Assembly (NCBI RefSeq): GCF_000526935.1
Contig: NZ_JAHA01000006.1
Span: 248,001 to 312,000, forward strand
DNA: 64,000 nt
Source of the DNA: Butyrivibrio sp. FCS014
Lineage (GTDB): Bacteria; Bacillota; Clostridia; Lachnospirales; Lachnospiraceae
Direction: 5' to 3'
Part shown: piece by piece, positions 7,311-15,460 of the stretch
Layout of the letters: every line of letters begins with the position of its first letter
Numbering within the stretch: the stretch's first letter is position 1
Translations under genes and position numbers: made by a program
The notes under the pieces: generated by a model
What the model saw: the letters and a program-made list of their open reading frames with translations, nothing else
Told to the model about the DNA's origin: nothing
Databases searched by the model: none

Positions 7311-8996
7311 ATGAGCGGTGGACAGGAGTTTAAGGAACTGAACCTTAGGGAACTGAACAATAAGGAAAAAGAAGACTTAAAAAAAGACTTTTACGAGATA
7401 GATAAAAAAGAACAAATGAGAGCTCCGGTAAGGTTTGCAAAGGATAATATCCCGGGGCTTGATGAGAGATATTATAACGTTGAGAGCGCGCAGCAGGAGA
7501 TCCTTAAGATTGATGAACTCCTGGAGTACAGAGATGAACTGAAGCTATCAGAGCGACAGGGAAAAGAGCTTACGCTGAGAAAAAGAAGGGATCAGAACTT
7601 CCTTCTGGTAAATGAAGAAAAATGGTGCGGTGACAGCGGGTATATGAGAGATGTCAAGCATGACATCAGGGTATATGAAAGTTATTTAAGACATAATGTT
7701 AATCTACCGGTTAGTAAGGAAGATGAGAATTTCATAAAACAGTTTGAAGAAATTCAGAGGTTATGCTTAAAAGCTTACAACTCCTGTAAATATTATGTGA
7801 AAAGAGGAAAGCCGATATGCTTCTGGAGAAGAAACAGATATGATGCCGTATCTGCTGCAATGGACAGACTCAAGCAAGAACTTGACGAGCTCTACGAGAT
7901 TGAAGAAAGAGCAGATCTGATTCAGGAAGGAGATACCTTTTTAGATCTTCTTGGGTCCGTAAGCACCAGAAAGATAGTCAGTAAAATAGAAGAAAACTCC
8001 AAAAGGGAAGACGTCAAAAAAGAGGAAAAACCTAAGGAAAAAGAAGAAAAACAGAAGAAAAAAGAGGAGAGCCCTAAGAAGAAAGAAGAGGGGCAGAAGG
8101 AAACAGAAGAAAAGCAGGAGAAGAAAGAAAAAATCAGAATAAGGATCGAGGACCTTGACAAGCCCGGCAATGAAAAGCTTAAAAAGAATTATGAGAGGCG
8201 CCAAAAGGAAAAAGCACAGGCTAAGGAAACTGCTATCAAGGGTAAGATCAACAATATCATGAGAGACTATAACTTTGCCATAGACTCCAAGGTTGAGCTT
8301 ATTGAGCAGGCTCAGAGAAGAGAGGATGAGAAAACCGGAATTGCGTCCCATGGTGCGAGCAGGCAAGCCAGAAGGACCGCTTCAAATATGGCGTTTATCA
8401 ATGGATATTCAGACAGGACGATGATTGAGCTGTATCATAATCTGAAAACTCCCTATGACCAGAAGATGGAGAAAGAAAAAAAGCTTTCCCATGTAAGGTC
8501 CATGGAGCATGTATTTGATACTGTAGAAAACTTCGACCTTAGCCGTATGAATTTTACAAATTTCGGTGAACTGTTCGGACACAAATATCTTCGTAATTTT
8601 TCTATGGCGTATATCGGCATGGAAGCTGAATTCTACAGTAAAGAGTACCTGAGTATAATTGAGAGCAAAGATAAGGATGTTAAGCTGAAATATGACGAAG
8701 AGAGGATAAAGGAACTTAGGGCTAAGGTCAATACCTTAATGGCTGTAAGCACCTACATTACAGGCGTTACAATTGTCATAAAGAAATTGGGGCTTGAAGG
8801 CGTTAAGAACTTTGATAAGTCCATGGATGACATATCGAAAATAGTCAGTGAGGATCCTAAGCTGGTATCTCTTATAAATGTCAAGAGCGAGCTTTATGAA
8901 AACAATGGTGAGGGCAGGCAGCTTTACGGCCCCGGAACAGATGTTAAGAATCTTTATAATGCGGAAAGGCAAAAGCTTGGGCTTTCGCCGATATAA
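7311..8996 (+). CDS. Charged coiled-coil protein of accessory operon
   Basis: A 561-residue protein with no domain that I recognise. It is very rich in Lys and Glu. A low-complexity block of alternating K/E/Q runs from about residue 225 to 275 (KEEKPKEKEEKQKKKEE and similar), and helical heptad-like stretches flank it. No signal peptide or transmembrane segment is visible. The C-terminal third is more globular. Its place directly before the papain-like protein suggests it could be a partner, chaperone or co-delivered cargo, but this is speculative. Start ATG at 7311 lies 3 bp after the upstream stop, so translation is probably coupled. Confidence 0.6.
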   Translation: MSGGQEFKELNLRELNNKEKEDLKKDFYEIDKKEQMRAPVRFAKDNIPGLDERYYNVESAQQEILKIDELLEYRDELKLSERQGKELTLRKRRDQNFLLVNEEKWCGDSGYMRDVKHDIRVYESYLRHNVNLPVSKEDENFIKQFEEIQRLCLKAYNSCKYYVKRGKPICFWRRNRYDAVSAAMDRLKQELDELYEIEERADLIQEGDTFLDLLGSVSTRKIVSKIEENSKREDVKKEEKPKEKEEKQKKKEESPKKKEEGQKETEEKQEKKEKIRIRIEDLDKPGNEKLKKNYERRQKEKAQAKETAIKGKINNIMRDYNFAIDSKVELIEQAQRREDEKTGIASHGASRQARRTASNMAFINGYSDRTMIELYHNLKTPYDQKMEKEKKLSHVRSMEHVFDTVENFDLSRMNFTNFGELFGHKYLRNFSMAYIGMEAEFYSKEYLSIIESKDKDVKLKYDEERIKELRAKVNTLMAVSTYITGVTIVIKKLGLEGVKNFDKSMDDISKIVSEDPKLVSLINVKSELYENNGEGRQLYGPGTDVKNLYNAERQKLGLSPI

Positions 8997-9051
8997 GGCA
9001 GTATAATATTGCTATTAACGATTATTCGTTTTTTGTAATGAGGAACTGTGT

Positions 9052-11898
9052 ATGCCACCTGTAGTACCGGCAGTAGAAGAAAGAAGCAATCAGAAGATTG
9101 ACGACAACTTTAAAATATCCGATAATGCCGGCTCATCCGGAAGAGGGATCTTTTTACCCAGGATCGGCAATGAGGCGCTCCAGGAAGAAGAGGAGGATAT
9201 CCTCGACCAGGGGGGCTTTGTTGACACGTCTGTTTTGGATGAGATAGATTCTGAGATTGAGAATGAGCAGAATACGGAAGAGGGCCCGGAAATAGAGGAT
9301 GAGCAGAGCAGGAACGAGGCTGTGGGGAAAGCTGCCGACATGGTCCAAAACGCTGTTACCAGGGTGAATCAGAAGATAGAGACCCTTGATATGACAGGCA
9401 AAAGAGATGAGGCCAATGCGGTAAGAAGCGCAGCAACAGAGCTTGGGCGTATCCAGAGCTCCATGAATGAGGTGCGAGGGTGGAATTTTGCTGTAGTGCC
9501 TCAGGCAGAGCAAAAGCAGGGATTTTTGAGTAAATTCTGGAACAGGGCAAGCAGCATTTTTTCCAAGGTTGGTAAATTGGCCGTTAATATCGCGACTTCC
9601 CCTGTTGCCATCTACAAGTATGTCAGCTCCAACAATTCCCTTGCAAAGGCCAGGGAAAAGATGCAGGAGGCCAAGAACTATGACAATATCCCCGGGTGGA
9701 ACGGCGCTGTTTTTAACAGATCTGCTAATGAATCCGCCGAGGATATACTAAGTGATGAAAGAAGAGTCCCCACTGTATGGTCATATCTTACGGCGGGACG
9801 AGCTGAGATAAACCGGGATGGCCAGAAAGAGCCGGCTCCTCCGGAAGTTACCATATATGTTGAACAGCCCACCACCGGAAGCGCCAACAGTATGAAGGGC
9901 ACCGAGATGGGCCACGTGTCACTGGGGATCAGCTATACCAGATACAGCAACATAACAAAGAGAAACGAAAGATACGCACTTCAATACGGATTTTACCCAG
10001 CAGGCGGATTCTCCGACTGGGGAGGCACCGGCGCTCAGATGACTATGGATGCCATTGTTCCGGGACAGCTTCGCAGTGACAAGGGGCATGCATATTCCAT
10101 CAGTAAGAGATACCCGGCAACCATGGCTCAGGTAGGCCGCATTCTTAAGGACTCTGAGCACTATGCAGAAGGCGGATACAGTTATTACAAGCGAAACTGT
10201 ACGACCTTTGTGCGGGATATGACGGTAAATTCAGGCCAGATCCTTGAAAGCAGCGATGATGTTTTCAGGGAGTCGGAAGTCAGATTTTCTCCTATTGCAA
10301 ATGCCGGAAAAGTAGGATTTGGTGCTATTGAAACCTACAGCAATGCCAGGGTCAAAAATCATCTGGCAAGGATCGCCGGTCAGAGCGATATGTCTTATCA
10401 GGGATTTGGCAATAAGAGAGTGACCCGTCAGGATGCGGACAGGTATATGAGATCCGTTGATAATGCCGCCTTCACTAAGACGACTTTGATCCCCGCAGAA
10501 TTGGGAGAGAATCTTAGGAGGAACAAAGGCGGCCAGGGAACTGTCAGTTCCTATGAATATACCGGAAGTACAGATATCAAAGTAGATACCGCTACAAATC
10601 TGGGGGCTATAAGTGAAGCCCTGAAAAAAGATGCAGAGACGCTTACAATTGCACTTGACAGTATTTTGACAGAGGAAGACCGCATGAATCTGCCTTCTGA
10701 AATGAAGGAGCTTGTGGGTAACATGTCAGTCATAGGCTCCTATTATCTGGACCTTGCGATTGAAAATATACAGGATCGATTCAGCGAGCAAAAGAAAGAG
10801 GGAGAGGCAAATGCGTTTGAACTTCTGACAGACAGCGAGATACTGGATGCCAGAGCAAATGTCAGCGACGAACTGGATAAGCTGTCGGATCTTTATTATA
10901 CATATCTCAAAGGTGATGCCAGGATCAACACGCAGGTCATGAATACTCTTTCCCAGCTTCAGAGAGCGGTCAATCTTCTGGACAACATCTATCGTGAGAG
11001 GGTAGGCAGCAGCTTCTTTTCTGCAGGAGGGGACCTGGGCAATGTGGCTAACAGGATGTTCACCAGGAACATAACCTTAAGGACCAGAATTAATGGAAAA
11101 GAAAAAGTAATTACTATAACGCCATCTTTGTTTGAAGCATATATGCAGACCTACAATTATGACATTGAAAGGGCGACGGGGGATCTTATCAGAAAGGCAG
11201 AACTCTCCGCCATCCCCGAGAATGAAAGGAGCGCAGATCAGAAAAAGGAGCTTGCCGGTATTAACAGGTACAGTGAGCTTGCACTCGAATTTGAGGCCTC
11301 TCACAGATATATGCTGGAGAGGAAGACATATACGCAGCAGGACATTGATTATGCCATGAATCTTGCCTACAAAGAGCAGTCATTTGAGGAGAGTGAACCG
11401 GCATACAGTTCCGGGTCCTCGGCCGGGGCCATATATCAGCAGCTGATATTCGAAAGAATCTTCGGCGGCATCAGTACTGTCATGAATCAGATCAGCACCC
11501 AGGATAAAAAGACTGAAGGGCTCTCCCTTGAAGTTGTGAATGAACTTGAGGCAGGAACAGATAAAGGAACCGAGGGAGCAATAAGATGGTTTGACAGCTA
11601 TTTTATAAAGAGCATACTGGCTCATCCCGATATTACAACAATGGTCATGAATTCTATTTATTCCCGGCTTTCTGCCCAGTACGGACCGGATGTGTTGCCT
11701 ACGGATCTTAAAGAATTTGCCATACGGGAATTCTGGAAGATGCTGGTCATGTACGTTAATGCTACGGTATCTGCTCATAAAAATGAAGAATTCTTCGGAT
11801 TCATCGCCGGAAAACTGGACAATATCATGAACGGATATGCTTTGGTACAGGGCAACAGATTTTTTGACGAACTTGGAAACTTTTATAATCCCGGGTGA
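9052..11898 (+). CDS. Large protein with permuted papain-like (NlpC/P60-type) domain
   Basis: A 948-residue protein without a signal peptide. The interpretable part spans about residues 260-420. His288 sits in EMGHVSLGISYT, and 95 residues later Cys383 sits in YYKRNCTTFVRDM. A His before the Cys, with G-H-h-x-h and N-C-[ET]-x-F motifs, is the signature of circularly permuted papain-like folds (LRAT, YiiX and relatives), which act as peptidases, amidases or acyltransferases on lipids or peptides. The N-terminus is acidic and disordered. The C-terminal half (about 480-948) is helical with no recognised domain. It lies in an operon with two GNAT proteins and an injection-system-type ATPase, so an effector or toxin role is plausible but unproven. 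Confidence 0.68.
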   Translation: MPPVVPAVEERSNQKIDDNFKISDNAGSSGRGIFLPRIGNEALQEEEEDILDQGGFVDTSVLDEIDSEIENEQNTEEGPEIEDEQSRNEAVGKAADMVQNAVTRVNQKIETLDMTGKRDEANAVRSAATELGRIQSSMNEVRGWNFAVVPQAEQKQGFLSKFWNRASSIFSKVGKLAVNIATSPVAIYKYVSSNNSLAKAREKMQEAKNYDNIPGWNGAVFNRSANESAEDILSDERRVPTVWSYLTAGRAEINRDGQKEPAPPEVTIYVEQPTTGSANSMKGTEMGHVSLGISYTRYSNITKRNERYALQYGFYPAGGFSDWGGTGAQMTMDAIVPGQLRSDKGHAYSISKRYPATMAQVGRILKDSEHYAEGGYSYYKRNCTTFVRDMTVNSGQILESSDDVFRESEVRFSPIANAGKVGFGAIETYSNARVKNHLARIAGQSDMSYQGFGNKRVTRQDADRYMRSVDNAAFTKTTLIPAELGENLRRNKGGQGTVSSYEYTGSTDIKVDTATNLGAISEALKKDAETLTIALDSILTEEDRMNLPSEMKELVGNMSVIGSYYLDLAIENIQDRFSEQKKEGEANAFELLTDSEILDARANVSDELDKLSDLYYTYLKGDARINTQVMNTLSQLQRAVNLLDNIYRERVGSSFFSAGGDLGNVANRMFTRNITLRTRINGKEKVITITPSLFEAYMQTYNYDIERATGDLIRKAELSAIPENERSADQKKELAGINRYSELALEFEASHRYMLERKTYTQQDIDYAMNLAYKEQSFEESEPAYSSGSSAGAIYQQLIFERIFGGISTVMNQISTQDKKTEGLSLEVVNELEAGTDKGTEGAIRWFDSYFIKSILAHPDITTMVMNSIYSRLSAQYGPDVLPTDLKEFAIREFWKMLVMYVNATVSAHKNEEFFGFIAGKLDNIMNGYALVQGNRFFDELGNFYNPG

Positions 11899-11910
11899 TC
11901 GGAGCTTATC

Positions 11911-12441
11911 ATGGAAATCAGACCAATCTATAAGAAGGACCTGAATAACTACAAACATATGATGATACCTTATATTTACGATGAATATAAGGGAAATGAG
12001 GATAAGACCGAGCTTGGATTCTGGGGCTTTGCCTGTGTTCTTTCTGAGGATGAAGACGGCTGCAGTCAGGCTCTTAAAGAGGGAAAAGATATAGCGGCAG
12101 CCTCCGTACTGGTAATTCAGCCGGAAGGAAACGGGGACCTCAATATCGTCAGCATATATACTTTGCCGGAGCTTCGAAGGAGGGGCTATGCATCAAGGCT
12201 TCTTCAAAGGGTGCCGGCAGTGGCGTCGGCTCTTTTTAACTGGGATGAGGAGGAAAAGGAGGACACCATCCTCTATAAGACTCTCTACAGGCTTCCGGAG
12301 GATCTAAGGACCGCCTACGAGAGCTTCCTTATTGCCAACGCTTTTTCGGATTTTGCGCTGGTTGATGAGGAAAAAGAGGTGTGGAGTGCCTCTGCCATGA
12401 TCAAAATGCTAAGGGAGGATAAGGTGCGGGACCATGTATGA
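11911..12441 (+). CDS. GNAT-like acetyltransferase of accessory operon
   Basis: A 176-residue protein with a GNAT acetyl-CoA motif in VSIYTLPELRRRGYASRLL (about residues 77-95). It shares the YTLPExRxxGxAS signature with the N-terminal domain of the first gene of the operon. The C-terminal part ending in ALVDEEKEVWSASAMIKML resembles the last GNAT strands. It starts 12 bp after the papain-like gene and overlaps the AAA+ ATPase gene by 8 bp, so it is part of the same transcript. A role as modifier or immunity-type partner of the papain-like protein would fit the position, but there is no direct evidence. Confidence 0.72.
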   Translation: MEIRPIYKKDLNNYKHMMIPYIYDEYKGNEDKTELGFWGFACVLSEDEDGCSQALKEGKDIAAASVLVIQPEGNGDLNIVSIYTLPELRRRGYASRLLQRVPAVASALFNWDEEEKEDTILYKTLYRLPEDLRTAYESFLIANAFSDFALVDEEKEVWSASAMIKMLREDKVRDHV

Positions 12442-14635
12442 ATACCCGGAATACTTTGATCAAAACAAGATAGATATGCCCTACAGCTCTTCCTCGGAGG
12501 AGCTGTCTGATTATTTTAAGCTTCTGGATATGGTGATCGAGAGCTTCCTTGAAAGAAAGGGACTTCATACCGCCAGGAAGCTCTATTCAAGCGGGCTTGT
12601 GATAACAGAGTCCGAGCTTAGAGGCCTCTACGACAATCCGCCTGCCATCAGGCAAAAAGACATGTATGACCCGGTGCTTTCAGAGATGGTAAGGTCTGCC
12701 TTTGATTATATAGATTCAAGGTATGAAGCCACCGGAAAGACCAATGAGCAGCAGGACAGCGCCGGCATTCTTCCCATGCTCAGAGTAAAGTACATCAGAG
12801 ATACCTTCTCTCTTGATCGCAATGAGATTTTTGCCGTGATCATGGCTCTTTCGGTATGCGTTGACAGGACCTATGAGAGGATTTACGGCTTCCTTCAGGA
12901 TGAGATCTCTTCGCCCCGCCCTACGACAGGGCTTTATTTTGCCATGGTAAAAAGGTTCACAAAGCCCGAAGACATGGCTCTTACTTATCCCATAAGACTT
13001 TCGGATACTCTTGAAAGATTCTTTTTCCCAAAGCAAAAAGAAGAGGGGCTTTCACAGGCTCTTTTCCTGAATCCCCTTATACGTGACATTCTGTCGGGAA
13101 ATTTCAGGGAGGATGAGAGCGGATCTAAGGCCGTGGAAATCTACCGGGAGAATGAGTCTGTTCCTGTTTTCTTTGACAGGGAAAAGAGCCTTCTTGATCA
13201 CGAACTTTCCCTGGAGGGCGATGGGCTTTTGTATATCGAAAGCGATGACAAAAAGGCGCCCCTGCATATTTTGTTTAAGGCTGCAACAGACAAAAAGAGC
13301 AGCCTTTCTGTCCTTGATTTCTCGAAGTTTTCGCAGATGAGCAGGGAGGAAAAAGAGCTTACTCTTATGGCGATTAAGGTGAGGGCAAAGCTTTTTGGCG
13401 GAATAATTGCAGTGCTGTATGTGCCGGACAGGGAAGCCAAGAATCACACGAACGATTCCATGTCAGAGGAACTTTTGGATGAAAAGGACCTTGGAAAGAT
13501 ATTTGTATTCGGAGAAAATGAGGAACCTCCGGAGCTTTCCTCAAGGGCTGCTGCGGTGCTTAAAATGCCGCTTCCTTCGGCTGAGCTAAGATGCAAAATG
13601 TGGGAGCATTTTCTTTTTCATGATAAAGAGTATGAGGCAGGGGATGACCTTTCCCTTGCAGATCTGTCAGATTGCTATGAGATGAGCTACGGCAGCATCA
13701 TGAATATCTGCCTGCAGACAAGGGCAATGGCAAGGCTTGAAAATACCGGGGTGATAACAAAGGACCTGTGCCTTAAGGCCATTGGCAAGCAGAGCAGAGT
13801 CAACTTCTCGTCCCTGGCAAGCCATGTCAATGCGGTTTACGGATGGGAGGATCTTAAGATCACTCCCGATCAGGCCAAAGTACTTAAGACTGCCTGTGAC
13901 CGCTATCGCATAAAGAACAGACTGGGAGAGAAGTGGGGACTCAAAAAGAAAAATGCCTACGGAAACGGAGTCAGCGTGCTCCTGTACGGGCCTCCCGGCA
14001 CCGGCAAGACCATGGCCGCCCAGGTGGTTTCCAAAGAACTGTCCCTTCCTCTCTACAGAGTGGATATATCAAGGATCTTCTCCAAATACATCGGAGAGAC
14101 GGAAAAGAATCTTTCTTCTATCTTTGACGCAGCAAAGGGCGCAAATGTGATACTGTTCTTCGACGAGGCGGATGCCCTCTTTTCAAAACGAACAGAGATC
14201 TCAGGCTCCAACGACAAATACTCCAACTCCGAAACCGCCTTCCTCCTTCAGAAAATCGAGGAGTACGACGGAATGTCCATTCTGGCCACCAACTACTACC
14301 AGAACTTCGACAACGCCTTCATCAGAAGGATCACCTACTCCGTTAACCTAAAGAGCCCCGATGAGGAGCAGCGTTACCAGCTGTGGAGCACAATCCTTCC
14401 ACCCGAGACTGAACTGGACAAAGACCTTGATTTCCGCCTCCTGGCCGCCCAATTCGACCTCTCCGGCAGCAACATCAAGGCCATCCTCTACAGCGCTGCC
14501 TACATGGCCGGCGCCGAAGGCGCTCCTCTCTCCATGCGCCACATAGCCAGAGCCATGCAGTACGAATATCAGAAACTCGGTCGCCTTATCAACACCGGCG
14601 AATTCGGCCCCCTCATGGGCTACCTTCAGGACTGA
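12434..14635 (+). CDS. AAA+ ATPase resembling contractile injection system ATPases
   Basis: A 733-residue ATPase. The C-terminal AAA+ module (about 470-733) has a full Walker A GPPGTGKT (519-526), a Walker B VILFFDEAD (D577, E578), an Asn-containing sensor 1 in LATNYYQNFD and candidate arginine fingers R631/R632. The N-terminal half (about 1-470) looks like a helical/winged domain plus a degenerate ATPase module without a P-loop. That arrangement is known from the Afp15/Pvc15-type ATPase of extracellular contractile injection systems. No sheath, tube or baseplate gene is present in this window, so it is either an orphan or serves effectors of a machine encoded elsewhere. Last gene of the accessory operon. 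Confidence 0.82.
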   Translation: MYEYPEYFDQNKIDMPYSSSSEELSDYFKLLDMVIESFLERKGLHTARKLYSSGLVITESELRGLYDNPPAIRQKDMYDPVLSEMVRSAFDYIDSRYEATGKTNEQQDSAGILPMLRVKYIRDTFSLDRNEIFAVIMALSVCVDRTYERIYGFLQDEISSPRPTTGLYFAMVKRFTKPEDMALTYPIRLSDTLERFFFPKQKEEGLSQALFLNPLIRDILSGNFREDESGSKAVEIYRENESVPVFFDREKSLLDHELSLEGDGLLYIESDDKKAPLHILFKAATDKKSSLSVLDFSKFSQMSREEKELTLMAIKVRAKLFGGIIAVLYVPDREAKNHTNDSMSEELLDEKDLGKIFVFGENEEPPELSSRAAAVLKMPLPSAELRCKMWEHFLFHDKEYEAGDDLSLADLSDCYEMSYGSIMNICLQTRAMARLENTGVITKDLCLKAIGKQSRVNFSSLASHVNAVYGWEDLKITPDQAKVLKTACDRYRIKNRLGEKWGLKKKNAYGNGVSVLLYGPPGTGKTMAAQVVSKELSLPLYRVDISRIFSKYIGETEKNLSSIFDAAKGANVILFFDEADALFSKRTEISGSNDKYSNSETAFLLQKIEEYDGMSILATNYYQNFDNAFIRRITYSVNLKSPDEEQRYQLWSTILPPETELDKDLDFRLLAAQFDLSGSNIKAILYSAAYMAGAEGAPLSMRHIARAMQYEYQKLGRLINTGEFGPLMGYLQD

Positions 14636-14665
14636 TTCGCCGCTGCCCCTTCCATCACGCAAGAC

Positions 14666-15380
14666 GCCTCCCTGGCGCCGCTCTTCTGACCGGCCGCCCC
14701 GCCCCGCGCCCGCAGCCGGGTAGCAGAAAAAAGCTGCAAATCTGAGCGTCATGTTTTTGCGCCAGGGCTAATGAGTGCCCCAAAGCTGTGCTTCGTTTCT
14801 GTCTGCGGATCTTTGTCTGACCTTCAAAGCCACAGGGGCCTTCTGCCAAGTTATTCCCGCTGCCTCGGGATCTCGTCACGCGCATTTTCCAAGACGGCCT
14901 TGCAGATTTTCTTTTATTATGTGCGCCCGAAGGAAACTCCTCGATCGGCGATTTTCATAACACGTCATGTCATGCATGGCGCTTATCAGCGCGCCATGCA
15001 TCGGGAATAAAAAAGACTCTTCTTTCTCAAGCGAGCTTGGAAAGAAGAGTCCTTTTTTTCCCGGGCTTGCGTACGCAAGCCATGACTTTTTCAATGAAAA
15101 TGACCACGCCGATCTTCGTCAGACAACCTTCGGGCGCACATTGAAAATCTGCCTAAGGCCGCCGGAAAATGGGCATTCCTCGCTATCCTCACCAGCGGGA
15201 AATAACCTTGGCTGCGGCCTCCTGTGAGCTTTCGAAGGGAGTTTGATCCGCAGAAACGAAGCCCTGCTTTGGGGTGCCATTAACCGGTGCAAAAACATCC
15301 GCGAAGATTTGCAATTTTTTCTGCGTTACAGGCTGCGGACGCGGGGCGGGGCGGCCCTGTAAGACCGGCGCCGGGGAGGC
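14666..15380. repeat. Imperfect palindrome of about 715 bp
   Basis: The 825 bp between the ATPase gene and the carboxyltransferase gene hold no credible gene. Instead, the left arm (14666 to about 14970) matches the reverse complement of the right arm (15380 back to about 15085) almost throughout. Identical blocks include GCCGCCCCGCCCCGCG, ATGTTTTTGC, CCCCAAAGC, GCTTCGTTTCT, GCAGATTTT, ATGTGCGCCCGAAGG and GATCGGCG, separated by substitutions and small indels. At the centre is a perfect hairpin with A- and T-runs. Each arm also contains its own small hairpin at an equivalent place (14972-15001 and 15064-15081) with different sequence. The divergence indicates that the inverted duplication is not recent. 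Function unknown. Confidence 0.88.
15009..15059. terminator. Bidirectional terminator at centre of palindrome
   Basis: The arms GACTCTTCTTT (15015-15025) and AAAGAAGAGTC (15041-15051) form an 11-bp perfect stem extended by CAAGC/GCTTG, with AAAAAA before it and TTTTTTT after it. It can terminate transcription in both directions and should separate the ATPase operon from the biosynthetic operon. Confidence 0.9.
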
Positions 15381-15445
15381 TTTTTGAAAACTTAAAAGGG
15401 CAGCGGCAAGTCAGTAGGAAACATGCCCCATTGAGGGGGCCGGCA

Positions 15446-15454
15446 TGTTATAAT
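15446..15454 (+). promoter_or_regulatory. Extended -10 promoter 7 bp before the carboxyltransferase start
   Basis: TGTTATAAT is a perfect extended -10 (TGn-TATAAT) without a recognisable -35 at the usual spacing. It ends 6 bp before the ATG at 15461. Transcription would begin at or within a base or two of the start codon, and no Shine-Dalgarno is visible. A short inverted repeat (AACATGCC at 15420-15427, GGCATGTT at 15442-15449) overlaps it and could be an operator. Confidence 0.55.
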
Positions 15455-15460
15455 GCTGAC

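Noticed and set aside
9052..11898. DUF4157-type metalloprotease effector of injection systems
   Set aside because: No HExxH motif is visible. The recognisable site is a permuted His/Cys pair instead.
14771..15227. Several open frames on both strands between the ATPase and carboxyltransferase genes
   Set aside because: They lie in the palindrome, arise from its GC-rich symmetry, lack ribosome binding sites and resemble no protein.
15287..15460. N-terminal extension of the carboxyltransferase
   Set aside because: The 58 extra codons fall in the palindrome arm and promoter region and do not contain the zinc ribbon that a longer AccD would have.
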